A stretch of 64,000 nucleotides of DNA, taken from contig JALFRA010000021.1 of NCBI GenBank assembly GCA_022785125.1, positions 62,001 through 126,000 of the forward strand, in the 5' to 3' direction. The stretch's first letter is position 1, and every line of letters starts with the position of its first letter. Made by a program: the position numbers and the translations under genes. A model generated the notes under the pieces. That model saw only the letters and a list, made by a program, of their open reading frames with translations, was not told the origin of the DNA and ran no database searches. Positions 15,359-23,943 of the stretch are shown here, piece by piece. The stretch is from Clostridiales bacterium. Its GTDB lineage: Bacteria; Bacillota; Clostridia; Oscillospirales; Oscillospiraceae.

Positions 15359-16402
15359 TTACGGTTTGATATGAACAAATTTTTCTCCTCTGGGACGTAC
15401 CGCGCCCACGGCCACGGCGGGCACCCCGGCGTCCATCATCCGGCCCATGAGGGCGTGGAGCTGGCGCTCGGGCACGCTGAACAGCAGTCCGCCGGCGGTC
15501 TGCGGGTCGTAGAGACAGTCCAGCACCTCCCGGGGGACCGCGGAGTCCTCCAGGGTGTCGCCGGCGGTAAAGTCCATGTTGCGGTAGGCGCCGGCGGGGA
15601 TGATGCCGTCCCGTGCCAGCTCCAAAGCCTTGGGCACGATGGGCACCTTACCCGCCCACAGCTCCATGGTGGTACCACTGCCCTCCGCCATTTCCTTCAC
15701 ATGGCCCACCAGACCGAAGCCGGTGATGTCGGTGCAGGCGCTGAGGGAAAGGGGCCCCACCGCCTGGGCGGCGTACTTGTTCAGGGTGGTCATCAGTTCC
15801 ACCATGTGTTTGTAGTCGGCCTCCTTCAGCAGCTCGGCCTTGGCGGCGGTGGACAGCACGCCGGCGCCCAGTGCTTTGGTGAGCACCAGGATATCTCCCA
15901 CCTTTGCACCGCTGTTGGTGAGGATGCGGCGGGGATGGACCAGCCCGGTGACGCACAGGCCGTATTTGGGCTCCTGATCCTCAATGCTGTGGCCGCCGGC
16001 GATGACCGCTCCGGCCTCAGTCACCTTGGAAGCGCCCCCTGCCAAAATATCCCCCACCGCCTCCACAGGCAGGCAGGAGGGGAAGGCCAGCAGATTCATG
16101 GCCAGCCGGGGCTCGCCCCCCATGGCGTATACGTCGGAGAGGGCGTTGGTGGCGGCAATCTGCCCGAAGGTATAGGGGTCGTCCACCACCGGAGGGAAGA
16201 AGTCCACCGTCTGGATCATAGCCACGTCAGGACTGACCTTGTAGACGGCGGCGTCGTCGCTGGAGTCATAACCCACCAGCAGGTTAGGGTCCGCCGCTTT
16301 GGGCAGGCCCGCCAATACATTCTTTAGGACACCCGGCCCTATTTTGGCACCTCACCCACCGGCCGTGGTCATGGCGGTCAGGCGCAGCTTCTCATACGGC
16401 AT
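15359..16402 (-). CDS. selD: Selenide, water dikinase, a selenoprotein with Sec17 encoded by UGA
   Basis: SelD makes selenophosphate from selenide and ATP, the selenium donor for selenocysteine tRNA. Plain translation is blocked by TGA at 16354-16352, but the frame upstream continues to ATG 16402, which has GGGGGTGA at the right spacing. Reading TGA as Sec gives 347 residues, with TTAGG-U-GAKIGPGVL matching the family's catalytic (Cys/Sec)-x-x-Lys loop. The rest is complete: DPNLLVGYDSSDDAAVY, the GGHSIEDQEPKYGL glycine-rich loop and the TDITGFGL motif. The neighbours yedE, yedF and a divergent LysR fit. The organism must also encode SelA, SelB and tRNA-Sec, which are not in this window. Confidence 0.93.
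16311..16348 (-). promoter_or_regulatory. Candidate bacterial SECIS hairpin in selD
   Basis: It begins 3 nt after the UGA codon. GCCAA (16348-16344) pairs with TTGGC (16315-16311), and an upper stem TAGG/CCTA closes a 9-nt loop GCCGGGTGT. Distance and G-rich loop suit SelB-dependent recoding. The folding was done by eye. Confidence 0.6.
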
Positions 16403-16474
16403 CTCATCACCCCCTGAGTGTTTGTTAGCAACAGTGTATCTTATTTCAACGAAAAAAGCAATCGGAGGCTTATC

Positions 16475-17380
16475 ATGCAATTCAAACAACTGGAGGCATT
16501 TTTACAGGTGGCCCGCCAGCGCAGCTTTTCCAAGGCGGCGGAGGCCCTCTATCTCACCCAGCCCACCGTCAGCGCCCATGTGGCCGCCCTGGAGGACGAG
16601 CTGGGTACCCAGCTGGTGGTGCGCTCCACCCGGGAACTGCGGCTCACCGCCGCCGGGCGGGTACTCAGCCGGTACGCCGCCGAGATTTTGGGGCTGTGTC
16701 AGCGGGCGGCCCAGGATGTGCGTACCGCCGCCTCCTCCATCTCGGGGACCCTGTCGGTAGCGGCCTCCACCGTGCCCTCCCAGTACCTGCTGCCCCAGAT
16801 CCTGCCCCTGCTGCGCCAGCGCTACCCCGACGTATTTTTCCAGGTCCGGCAGGGGGACAGCGGCCAGGTGGTCCAGTGGATGGTGGAAAACGGGGCGGAG
16901 CTGGGGCTGGTGGGGGCTCCGGTCCAGCGAGCGGGGCTGCTGTGCGTCCCCTTCTTCGCGGAACAGCTGGTGATTGCCACACCAAACACCCCGGAGTACC
17001 AGGCCCTGGGGGGCCAGATGACGCCGGAGATCCTGAGACACGCCCCCTTCCTGATGCGGGAGCCGGGCTCCGGCACCCGCAAGCAGGCCGAGCTGTATCT
17101 CAAGGGCATCGGCCTGGAGATTAAGAGTTTGACTATGGCAGCCCAGCTGGAGAGCACCGAGAGCATTCTCCAGGGGGTGAAGAACGGACTGGGTATCTCC
17201 ATCCTGTCTGGCTGCGCTGCCCGGGAGGCGGCCCAGGAGAGCAAAATCCTGGTGTTTGCTCCGGAGAGCCCACTGTTGGAGCGGCAGTTCTATCTGCTCT
17301 ATCGCAGGTCCAGCCCCCTCTCCCCGGCGGCCGCCATGCTGGTGGAGGAATTGCTCTACTTTTACCGGGACAAGATGTGA
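16475..17380 (+). CDS. LysR family regulator, selenium-metabolism associated type
   Basis: 301 residues. Residues 1-60 form the winged HTH (MQFKQLEAFLQVARQRSFSK, then AAEALYLTQPTVSAHVAALE); residues ~90-300 are the periplasmic-binding-like effector domain. The start follows CGGAGG at 16463-16468. It is divergent from selD with a 72-bp shared regulatory gap, a typical arrangement for a LysR activator of its neighbour. A LysR subfamily linked to selenium metabolism is known in clostridia, and position plus sequence suggest membership. The effector is unknown. Confidence 0.82.
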   Translation: MQFKQLEAFLQVARQRSFSKAAEALYLTQPTVSAHVAALEDELGTQLVVRSTRELRLTAAGRVLSRYAAEILGLCQRAAQDVRTAASSISGTLSVAASTVPSQYLLPQILPLLRQRYPDVFFQVRQGDSGQVVQWMVENGAELGLVGAPVQRAGLLCVPFFAEQLVIATPNTPEYQALGGQMTPEILRHAPFLMREPGSGTRKQAELYLKGIGLEIKSLTMAAQLESTESILQGVKNGLGISILSGCAAREAAQESKILVFAPESPLLERQFYLLYRRSSPLSPAAAMLVEELLYFYRDKM

Positions 17381-17448
17381 CCGGCGCACCGTCCAACCTG
17401 CCCACGCATACCCTGAGAGTGAGAAACTTACTCTTGGAGGGTCTTTTT

Positions 17449-18537
17449 ATGGAAGCGGAGGCAAGGATCTGTTATTACTTGGGGGCCAACGCCCCCACCG
17501 GCTTTTATTCTCTGTACGATCAGATGCTGGACCCGGAGAAGGCCCGGGACATCCGCATTTTGAAGGGCGGGCCGGGCTGCGGTAAATCCACCCTGATGAA
17601 GCAGGTGGGGCGGGCCATGGAGGAGACGGGTCATTTGGTGGAGTACATCCGCTGCTCCGGCGATCCTGATTCCCTGGACGCGGTCATCATTCCTGATTTG
17701 GGCGCGGCGGTGGTGGATGGCACCGCTCCTCATGTGGTGGAGCCCAAATATCCCGGCCTGGTGGAGAGCTATGTGGATCTGGGGGCGTGCTACGACCGGG
17801 GAGGCCTCCAGGCGGTGGAGACTGAACTGAAAGGGTGCATGAAGGGCTACAAGGCCTGTTACCCCCGGGCCTACCGCTGCCTCACCGCCGCCGCCCAGTT
17901 GGAGGAGGACGGCAGGGCCCTGCTGCTCACCCCTGCCCTGGAGGCCAAGATGGCCAAGCGGGCCAAGGGCATCCTGTCCCGGGAACTGAAGCGGGAAGGG
18001 GAGCAGGCGGGCCGGTCGGTCCAGCGTTTTCTGGGGGCGGTGACCTGGCAGGGAGTGCTGAAGGAGTACGGCACGGTGGAGGCCCAATGCGGCAGGGTGT
18101 ATGAGTTGAGCGATACCTACGGCCTGGCCCACACCATGCTCACCTGTCTGGCCGCCGGGGCCATGGCGGCGGGCCACGATGTGGTAGCCTGCCCTGATCC
18201 CATGTTCCCCGACCGGATGGCCCATCTGATCGTCCCGGATCTGTCCCTGGCTTTTGTGAGCACCACCCCCGAGCAGCCCTGGCCCCGCCGGCCCTATCGC
18301 CGCATCCGCCTGGATGCCATGGTGGACGCCGAGCTGCTGCGGCGCAGCCGGGCCCGGCTGCGTTTTGCCCGGAAGGTGACCGCCGCTCTGATGGAGGAGG
18401 CGGTGGATGCCCTGGCCCAGGCCAAGGCCATGCACGATGAGCTGGAGGCCATCTACAATCCCCATGTGGACTTTGACCGGGTCCACGCCCGGGGGGAGGA
18501 GATCATAAAGGATTTCCTGGCACTGGAGCAGGTATAA
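17449..18537 (+). CDS. P-loop ATPase, PRK06851-like
   Basis: 362 residues from the ATG preceded by GGAGGG (17436-17441). The Walker A motif GGPGCGKST lies at residues 40-48. A second half contains VSTTPEQPWPRRPYRRIRLD, as in the PRK06851 family of clostridial/bacillar ATPases, and a C-terminal helical stretch ending DFDRVHARGEEIIKDFL. The function in this family is not established. It is transcribed in the same direction as the LysR gene with about 68 bp between, so readthrough from the LysR promoter is possible. Confidence 0.75.
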   Translation: MEAEARICYYLGANAPTGFYSLYDQMLDPEKARDIRILKGGPGCGKSTLMKQVGRAMEETGHLVEYIRCSGDPDSLDAVIIPDLGAAVVDGTAPHVVEPKYPGLVESYVDLGACYDRGGLQAVETELKGCMKGYKACYPRAYRCLTAAAQLEEDGRALLLTPALEAKMAKRAKGILSRELKREGEQAGRSVQRFLGAVTWQGVLKEYGTVEAQCGRVYELSDTYGLAHTMLTCLAAGAMAAGHDVVACPDPMFPDRMAHLIVPDLSLAFVSTTPEQPWPRRPYRRIRLDAMVDAELLRRSRARLRFARKVTAALMEEAVDALAQAKAMHDELEAIYNPHVDFDRVHARGEEIIKDFLALEQV

Positions 18538-18544
18538 AGAAAAG

Positions 18545-18572
18545 AAGCGGCCGCCGGTAGGCGGCCGCTTGT
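18545..18572. terminator. Terminator after the ATPase gene
   Basis: AAGCGGCCGCC, loop GGTA, GGCGGCCGCTT: an 11-bp perfect stem. T-tract is short on the plus strand; it can also end the convergent small membrane protein transcript. Confidence 0.75.
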
Positions 18573-18573
18573 A

Positions 18574-18753
18574 TTATGCAGATTGATTTTTCTGGGATTG
18601 GCTTCCAAAATAAAAGGCGATGACCACAGAGAAGATGGTGAGGAACTGATCGGCAGCCAGCCGACCGGTAATGGATAGGTGAAGGAAGCCCAGCGTCAGA
18701 AGCACGGTAACCATATTTTGTACCTGCATCATGCAGTGCAGGAGCTGTTTCAC
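18574..18753 (-). CDS. Small membrane protein (59 residues)
   Basis: Starts at GTG with GAGGTG six bases upstream. It begins MKQLLHCMMQVQNMVTVLL and has two short hydrophobic segments (about 12-26 and 36-51), ending FYFGSQSQKNQSA. The pattern recalls small holin-like or phage-derived membrane proteins of Firmicutes, but no other phage gene is near. It lies 63 bp downstream of the DUF3842 gene on the same strand. Function unknown. Confidence 0.55.
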   Translation of the reverse strand: MKQLLHCMMQVQNMVTVLLTLGFLHLSITGRLAADQFLTIFSVVIAFYFGSQSQKNQSA

Positions 18754-18816
18754 AGAGAGCACCTCACAAAAATAAGGATCGCGGAGCCTGGCTCCGCGAT
18801 CCATTCTATGCAGGGT

Positions 18817-19227
18817 TCAGTCCTTCAGCAGCAGGTCCAGCTCCTCCAGGGCGCTGTCCAGCAGCTTGCTTACCGGCAGATCCTCCACGCCGGCGACGAT
18901 GTTGTCGCACTGATTCATAGGGATGAGAATTTTTTTTGCGGGGGACTGGCCCACCGCCACCGCCATGGCCGGGGAGATCTCGCCCAGCAAAGCGTCGGCA
19001 ATGACGATGCCCAGGGGCCCCATGATCACATCCGCCCGGCGGCAGGCCACCAGCAGGGCGTTCTCCCCGGTGGCGCCCTGAGAGGCGCCCCCCTTCAGCA
19101 TGGCCGCCGTGGCCAGACCATTGGTGCCCACGGCAAAGACCTGTAAATTGGGGTGGCGGGCCACGATGCTCCGTACCAGCTGTTGGCCGATCCGGCCGCC
19201 CTGTCCGTCTACGACCAGAAGTTCCAT
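18817..19227 (-). CDS. DUF3842 family protein
   Basis: 136 residues. It starts MELLVVDGQGGRIGQQLVR, a Rossmann-like glycine loop characteristic of DUF3842, and contains PLGIVIADALLGEISP and KILIPMNQCDNIVAG. Family members are widespread in clostridia without an assigned reaction. It follows asnA by 16 bp on the same strand, so the two probably form an operon. Confidence 0.8.
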   Translation of the reverse strand: MELLVVDGQGGRIGQQLVRSIVARHPNLQVFAVGTNGLATAAMLKGGASQGATGENALLVACRRADVIMGPLGIVIADALLGEISPAMAVAVGQSPAKKILIPMNQCDNIVAGVEDLPVSKLLDSALEELDLLLKD

Positions 19228-19243
19228 AGCAGTCCTCCCTGTC

Positions 19244-20257
19244 TTACAGCAGAATGACGCCGGCGTCCTGGCAGGCCTTCATGGTCTGCTCATCCCAGAC
19301 GCTGGCCTGGACTTCGCCGATGTGGGCCTTGCCCAGCAGCAGCATACATAACCGGGACTGGCCGATGCCGCCGCCGATGGTCAGGGGCAGCTTGCCCTCC
19401 AACAGCATCTTATGGAAGGACAGCTCCCGGCGGTCATCACAGCCGGCGATGGTGAGCTGGCGGTCCATGGCGGCGGGGTCCACCCGGATACCCATGGAGG
19501 AGACCTCGAAGGCACGCTCCAGCACCGGGTTCCACAGCAGGATATCGCCGTTCAGATTCCAATCGTCGTAGTCGGGGGCACGGCCGTCGTGTGGTTTGCC
19601 CGACTTGAGGGCCCCGCCGATGCCCATGAGGAAGGTGGTGGGGTGCTCTTTCACCCAGGCGTCCTCCCGCTCCTTGGGAGACAGGTCGGGCCAGCGGTCC
19701 TCCAGCTCCTGGGTGGTGACAAAGGACACGTCGGTGTCCAGCAGGGGCAGGGCGGTGAGCTGGGGGAACACCGAGCGCAGGGTGGACTGGGTCTCGGCCA
19801 TGGCCTTCACAATGGTGGACACGGTGGCCTTCAGATAATCCACCGTCCGGTCCCGGGGGGCAATGACCTTCTCCCAGTCCCACTGGTCCACATACACCGA
19901 GTGGAGGTTATCCAGCTCCTCGTCCCGGCGGATGGCGTTCATGTCGGTGTACAGGCCCTCGCCCACTGAGAACTGATAGCGGTACAGAGCCATGCGCTTC
20001 CACTTGGCCAGGGAGTGGACTACCTGGGCGTCCCGGCCGGCGTCGGGAATATCGAAGGATACCGCCCGCTCCACACCGTTCAGGTCGTCGTTGAGGCCGG
20101 TGGAGGCCTCCACAAACAGGGGGGCGGAGACCCGGCGCAGGTGGAGGGCGCCGCCCAGGGTATCCTCAAAGAGCCGCTTTAAAAGGCCGATGGCCTTCTG
20201 GGTGTCATATAAATTGAGACAGGGGGCGTACCCCTGGGGGATCACGGTTTGCAGCAT
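19244..20257 (-). CDS. asnA: Aspartate-ammonia ligase (asparagine synthetase A)
   Basis: 337 residues, the usual AsnA length. The start MLQTVIPQGYAPCLN is fixed by AAGGAG upstream; a longer in-frame extension is not needed. The class II aminoacyl-tRNA synthetase-like core shows APLFVEASTGLNDDLNGVERAVSFD, HSLAKWKRMAL, HSVYVDQWDWEKVI and the C-terminal GGGIGQSRLCMLLL. It makes asparagine from aspartate, ammonia and ATP. I saw no T-box in the short upstream gap. Confidence 0.95.
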   Translation of the reverse strand: MLQTVIPQGYAPCLNLYDTQKAIGLLKRLFEDTLGGALHLRRVSAPLFVEASTGLNDDLNGVERAVSFDIPDAGRDAQVVHSLAKWKRMALYRYQFSVGEGLYTDMNAIRRDEELDNLHSVYVDQWDWEKVIAPRDRTVDYLKATVSTIVKAMAETQSTLRSVFPQLTALPLLDTDVSFVTTQELEDRWPDLSPKEREDAWVKEHPTTFLMGIGGALKSGKPHDGRAPDYDDWNLNGDILLWNPVLERAFEVSSMGIRVDPAAMDRQLTIAGCDDRRELSFHKMLLEGKLPLTIGGGIGQSRLCMLLLGKAHIGEVQASVWDEQTMKACQDAGVILL

Positions 20258-20328
20258 GGCGCAGCACTCCTTTTGTCTGGAATTACAATGTAACACATTA
20301 TACAGGAAAAGTGGCCGGCATACAACCC

Positions 20329-21648
20329 CTACCGGTGCTCCAGCCACAGCTTTTGCCGGGCCCGGAGCACAAAGAAGCAGATACGCACGATCCAGTCTCC
20401 CACCATGGCGATCCACACGCCGATGACCCCCAGGCCAAAGTGGATCCCCAGGATGTAGCTGCATCCCAGCCGCACGATGATCATGGAGCAGATGGAGATG
20501 GCCATGGGCACCTTCACGTCGCCGGTGGCCCGCAGGGCATTGGGCATGGTAAAGGCCATGGGCCAGAACAGCATGGCGCAGCCGTTGTGGATGAAGATAA
20601 GAATGGTGGCATACCACTGGGTCTCGGGTGTGAGACTGTACAGCTTGAGGATCAGGGGCAGGCCCAGCAGCAGCACGCCGTTGAGGCCCCAGGTAAAGAG
20701 GTAAGTTATCTTCACCAGCTTGACGGTATAGGTGCGGACCTGGTCCCACTCCTCCGCCCCCACGCACTGGCCCACCACCGTAATAAGGGCCAGCCCCATG
20801 GCGCTGCCGGGGATGACCCCGAAGCTGTCGATGTTGTTGGCCACCGCGTTGGCGGCGGTCTGGGCGGTGCCGAAGGTGGAGATCAGGCTTACCAGCAGTA
20901 CCCGGCCCAGCTGGAAGAAGCAGTTCTCCAGCCCATTGGGCACGCCGATGCGGAGGATGCGTCCCATCATAGGGGGCTCAAACCGGAACTTGAGCAGGCC
21001 GGACACCCGCACCGGGTTTCGATGGCTGTGGAGGAGCACCAGCATAATGACTGCGGCTGCCATCCGGGAGAGCAGGGAGGACAGGGCCACACCGTCCACC
21101 CCCCGGTGAAAGCCAAACACGAAGATGGCGTTGCCCACGATGTTTTGCCCGTTCATCCAGGCTGAGACGTACATGGAGGCCTTGGAGTTGCCCATGGACC
21201 GCAGCAGGGCGGCGCAGCCGTTGTACAGGGCGATAAAGGGGTAGGACAGAGCGGAGATGATGAAGTAGGTCACCGCGCCCTCCATCACTGCCGGCTCCAC
21301 CTGGCCGAAGAGCAGCCCCAGCAGGGGGCGGCACAGGGCCAGGGACAGGACCATGATCGTAAAGGCGGCGGCGGTGACGATGTACATGAGCTGGTTGGCG
21401 GCCCGGTTGGCCCGGTCCAGGTTTTCCGCCCCGATGGACTGGGCGCACACCACCGCTCCGCCGGTGGCCAGGGCGGCAAAGACATTGATGATGAGCACGT
21501 TGATCAGGTCCACCAGGGCCACGCTGGACACGGCGGTCTCTCCGGCGGAGGAGACCATCATGATATCGGCCATGCCCACCATGACGGCCAGGAACTGCTC
21601 GATGATCAGGGGAATGATGAGCTTTTTCAGGGCTTGCTTGTTGAACAT
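20329..21648 (-). CDS. MATE family efflux transporter
   Basis: 439 residues with twelve predicted membrane spans in two homologous halves. Family signatures include the N-terminal PLIIEQFLAVMVGMADIMMV and the repeated GxxxA/PNG motifs (IGVPNGLENCFFQLGR). It would export drugs or metabolites by Na+/H+ antiport; the substrate is not predictable. A second, only distantly similar MATE gene lies at 34231. It is transcribed 71 bp upstream of asnA in the same direction, possibly as one unit. Confidence 0.9.
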   Translation of the reverse strand: MFNKQALKKLIIPLIIEQFLAVMVGMADIMMVSSAGETAVSSVALVDLINVLIINVFAALATGGAVVCAQSIGAENLDRANRAANQLMYIVTAAAFTIMVLSLALCRPLLGLLFGQVEPAVMEGAVTYFIISALSYPFIALYNGCAALLRSMGNSKASMYVSAWMNGQNIVGNAIFVFGFHRGVDGVALSSLLSRMAAAVIMLVLLHSHRNPVRVSGLLKFRFEPPMMGRILRIGVPNGLENCFFQLGRVLLVSLISTFGTAQTAANAVANNIDSFGVIPGSAMGLALITVVGQCVGAEEWDQVRTYTVKLVKITYLFTWGLNGVLLLGLPLILKLYSLTPETQWYATILIFIHNGCAMLFWPMAFTMPNALRATGDVKVPMAISICSMIIVRLGCSYILGIHFGLGVIGVWIAMVGDWIVRICFFVLRARQKLWLEHR

Positions 21649-21756
21649 AAGGATCCTCTTTTCCCTCAGACGGGGAGTATAGTATGTAAAGAAGTATACT
21701 CCGGGGAAGGGGCAACAAACAAGTGGCTGATCATGTTGAAAAACATCAAAAAAAGG

Positions 21757-21785
21757 TTAAAGTTGCGGCGGAAAAGTGTTATAAT
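21757..21785 (+). promoter_or_regulatory. Candidate promoter of the stalk-domain protein gene
   Basis: -35-like TTAAAG (21757-21762), 17-bp spacer, consensus -10 TATAAT (21780-21785), in an AT-rich gap. Confidence 0.55.
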
Positions 21786-21826
21786 ACACAAAAATAGGAG
21801 AGTAGAAAAATTGTGAGGTGAATGAT

Positions 21827-22522
21827 ATGAAAAAGAGATCTGCAGCACTGTTACTCATGTTGACACTGACCTTTGGCTTTGGAGCTGGCGCCTATGCGGC
21901 GTCGACCAACCAGACAATTTCCGCGCTATTGGTTCCAGGTTTGAAAATCACCTACAACGGGCAGGAGCAGAAGATGACAGATGCGTCTGGTAACCCGGTG
22001 TATCCCATCAGTTACAATAATACCACCTATCTGCCGGTGCGGGCTGTAAGCGGCATGATTGGCTTGCCTATCGAATATGATGCGGACAACTTTTCGGTCA
22101 ACATCGGCGCTGAAAAGCAGGTCGATTTGACCACCCGCTCTAACAGCGGAGCCACCAGACGTTCCAGCATTATTACAGATGCAAATGAACTCAAAGCAAA
22201 TACGGAGGATGGCCCCAGAGTTTTCAGCAGCGGTATCTACTGGGATATCTGGAACGGAAGCCTGTCCGCATCGCCGCGGGATGCTATCATGTTTAATGTA
22301 CAGGGGTATAATACCGTGACCTTTACCGCCTGGTCCGATGTAAATGCATCGGTTCGTGTTTATAATCAGGAGGGGAAGGAGTTTGCCTGGATTGATCTAA
22401 AGGCGGATGTTTCTGTTACCAAAACCTTGGATCTGACGGGCGTGAGCAAAATCGGGTTTGCAGCCAACGGCCCTACTGGCGATAAGGGAACCCTTAAGAT
22501 CTTGGGGCCTACACTCCAGTGA
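21827..22522 (+). CDS. Secreted stalk-domain protein (copper amine oxidase N-terminal-like)
   Basis: 231 residues with a signal peptide (about 1-24, cleavage near AYAAS). Residues 30-100 form a stalk/copper-amine-oxidase-N-like domain (LVPGLKITYNGQEQ ... GNPVYPISYNNTTYLPVRAV). The C-terminal half is beta-rich (WNGSLSASPRDAIMFNVQGY) and resembles NPCBM-type carbohydrate or cell-wall binding modules. AGGTG five bases upstream picks this ATG over GTG 21818. It is likely exported and wall-associated; function is otherwise unknown. Codon use is more AT-rich than in its neighbours. Confidence 0.78.
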   Translation: MKKRSAALLLMLTLTFGFGAGAYAASTNQTISALLVPGLKITYNGQEQKMTDASGNPVYPISYNNTTYLPVRAVSGMIGLPIEYDADNFSVNIGAEKQVDLTTRSNSGATRRSSIITDANELKANTEDGPRVFSSGIYWDIWNGSLSASPRDAIMFNVQGYNTVTFTAWSDVNASVRVYNQEGKEFAWIDLKADVSVTKTLDLTGVSKIGFAANGPTGDKGTLKILGPTLQ

Positions 22523-22535
22523 TTTTGTACATTTC

Positions 22536-22583
22536 AAAACAAAAGGCAAGAGGACTCTTGAGAGTCCTCTTGCCTTTTGTTTT
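22536..22583. terminator. Long palindromic terminator
   Basis: Two 23-bp perfect arms (22536-22558 and 22561-22583) with A-rich and T-rich ends, so strong in the plus direction and usable on the minus strand. Confidence 0.93.
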
Positions 22584-22598
22584 GGATGCAGATATAAT
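22570..22598 (+). promoter_or_regulatory. icd promoter nested in the preceding terminator
   Basis: -35 TTGCCT (22570-22575) lies inside the right arm of the terminator; 17-bp spacer; -10 TATAAT (22593-22598). Confidence 0.65.
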
Positions 22599-22635
22599 TT
22601 AACACAGCAGAACTCAAACGAGCAAGGAGGATACC

Positions 22636-23850
22636 ATGGAGAAGATTCAGATGACCACCCCCCTGGTGGAAATGGACGGCGACGAAATGACCCGGGTGCT
22701 GTGGCAGCAGATCAAGGACGAACTGCTCCTGCCCTTTATCGACCTGAAGACCGAGTATTACGACCTGGGCCTGCCCTACCGGGAGCAGACCGGCGACCAG
22801 GTGACCGTGGATTCCGCCGAGGCCACCAAGAAGTACGGCGTGGCGGTGAAGTGCGCCACCATCACCCCCAACGCCCAGCGGGTGGAGGAGTACAAGCTCT
22901 CCCAGATGTGGAAATCCCCCAATGGCACCATCCGTGCCATCCTGGACGGCACTGTGTTCCGTGCCCCCATCATGGTCAAGGGCATCTCCCCGGTGGTCAA
23001 GACCTGGAAACGCCCCATCACCATCGCCCGTCACGCCTACGGCGACGTGTACAAGTCCACCGAGTACCGGGTGCCCAGCCCCGGCAAGGCTGAGCTGGTG
23101 TTCACCGGCGAGGACGGCAAGGAACAGTTCCGCCAGACCATCTATGACTTCGAGTGCGGCGGCGTGCTCCAGGGCCAGTACAACAAGGACAGCTCTATTT
23201 CCTCCTTTGCCCGCTCCTGCTTCCAGTACGCCATCGATACCAAGCAGGACCTGTGGTTTGCCACCAAGGACACCATCTCCAAGAAGTATGACCACACCTT
23301 CAAGGACATCTTCCAGGAGATCTTCGACGCCGAGTACAAGACCAAGTTCGACGAGCTGGGCATCGAGTATTTCTACACCCTCATCGACGACGCCGTGGCC
23401 CGTGTGGTCCGGTCTCAGGGCGGCTTTATCTGGGCCTGCAAGAACTACGACGGCGACGTGATGAGCGACATGGTGTCCACCGCCTTTGGTTCCCTGGCCA
23501 TGATGACCTCCGTGCTGGTGAGCCCCGACGGCAAGTACGAGTACGAGGCCGCCCACGGCACCGTCACCCGCCACTACTACAAGTACCTGAAGGGGGAGGA
23601 GACCTCCACCAACCCGGTGGCCACCCTCTTCGCCTGGACCGGCGCCCTCCGCAAGCGGGGCGAGCTGGACGGCATTTCCCAGCTGGTGGACTTTGCCGAC
23701 AAGCTGGAAAAGGCCACCATCGATACCATCGAGGGCGGCGTCATGACCCGGGACTTGGTGGGCCTGTGGGAGGGTGAGACCTCCGCTCAGGGCGTCAACT
23801 CTCTGGATTTCCTGAAGGCCATCCGTGCCAAGCTGGAGGCCAGCCTGTAA
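22636..23850 (+). CDS. icd: NADP-dependent isocitrate dehydrogenase
   Basis: 404 residues of the eukaryote-like (type II) dimeric IDH family: METMPDGDE-equivalent [12 protein letters not shown] at the start, substrate loop [53 protein letters not shown] and the NADP loop [13 protein letters not shown]. It converts isocitrate to 2-oxoglutarate with NADPH formation, feeding glutamate synthesis in an incomplete TCA cycle. It is preceded by AAGGAGG and has its own promoter. No other TCA gene is adjacent. Confidence 0.96.
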   Translation: MEKIQMTTPLVEMDGDEMTRVLWQQIKDELLLPFIDLKTEYYDLGLPYREQTGDQVTVDSAEATKKYGVAVKCATITPNAQRVEEYKLSQMWKSPNGTIRAILDGTVFRAPIMVKGISPVVKTWKRPITIARHAYGDVYKSTEYRVPSPGKAELVFTGEDGKEQFRQTIYDFECGGVLQGQYNKDSSISSFARSCFQYAIDTKQDLWFATKDTISKKYDHTFKDIFQEIFDAEYKTKFDELGIEYFYTLIDDAVARVVRSQGGFIWACKNYDGDVMSDMVSTAFGSLAMMTSVLVSPDGKYEYEAAHGTVTRHYYKYLKGEETSTNPVATLFAWTGALRKRGELDGISQLVDFADKLEKATIDTIEGGVMTRDLVGLWEGETSAQGVNSLDFLKAIRAKLEASL

Positions 23851-23877
23851 CAGCCAAAGAGCAACTCTGACCAACAG

Positions 23878-23916
23878 GGGCAGCGGAGCGGCGGTCTGCC
23901 GTGCCGCTGCCCTTCT
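23878..23916 (+). terminator. Hairpin after icd
   Basis: GGGCAGCGG (23878-23886) pairs with CCGCTGCCC (23904-23912), with an inner partial stem, followed by TTCTTT. Confidence 0.65.
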
Positions 23917-23943
23917 TTGATCCGGGGAGAAAGGAGGATCTCC

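Noticed and set aside
18574-18753. Prophage remnant suggested by the holin-like small membrane protein
   Set aside because: No integrase, capsid, lysin or attachment repeats are nearby.
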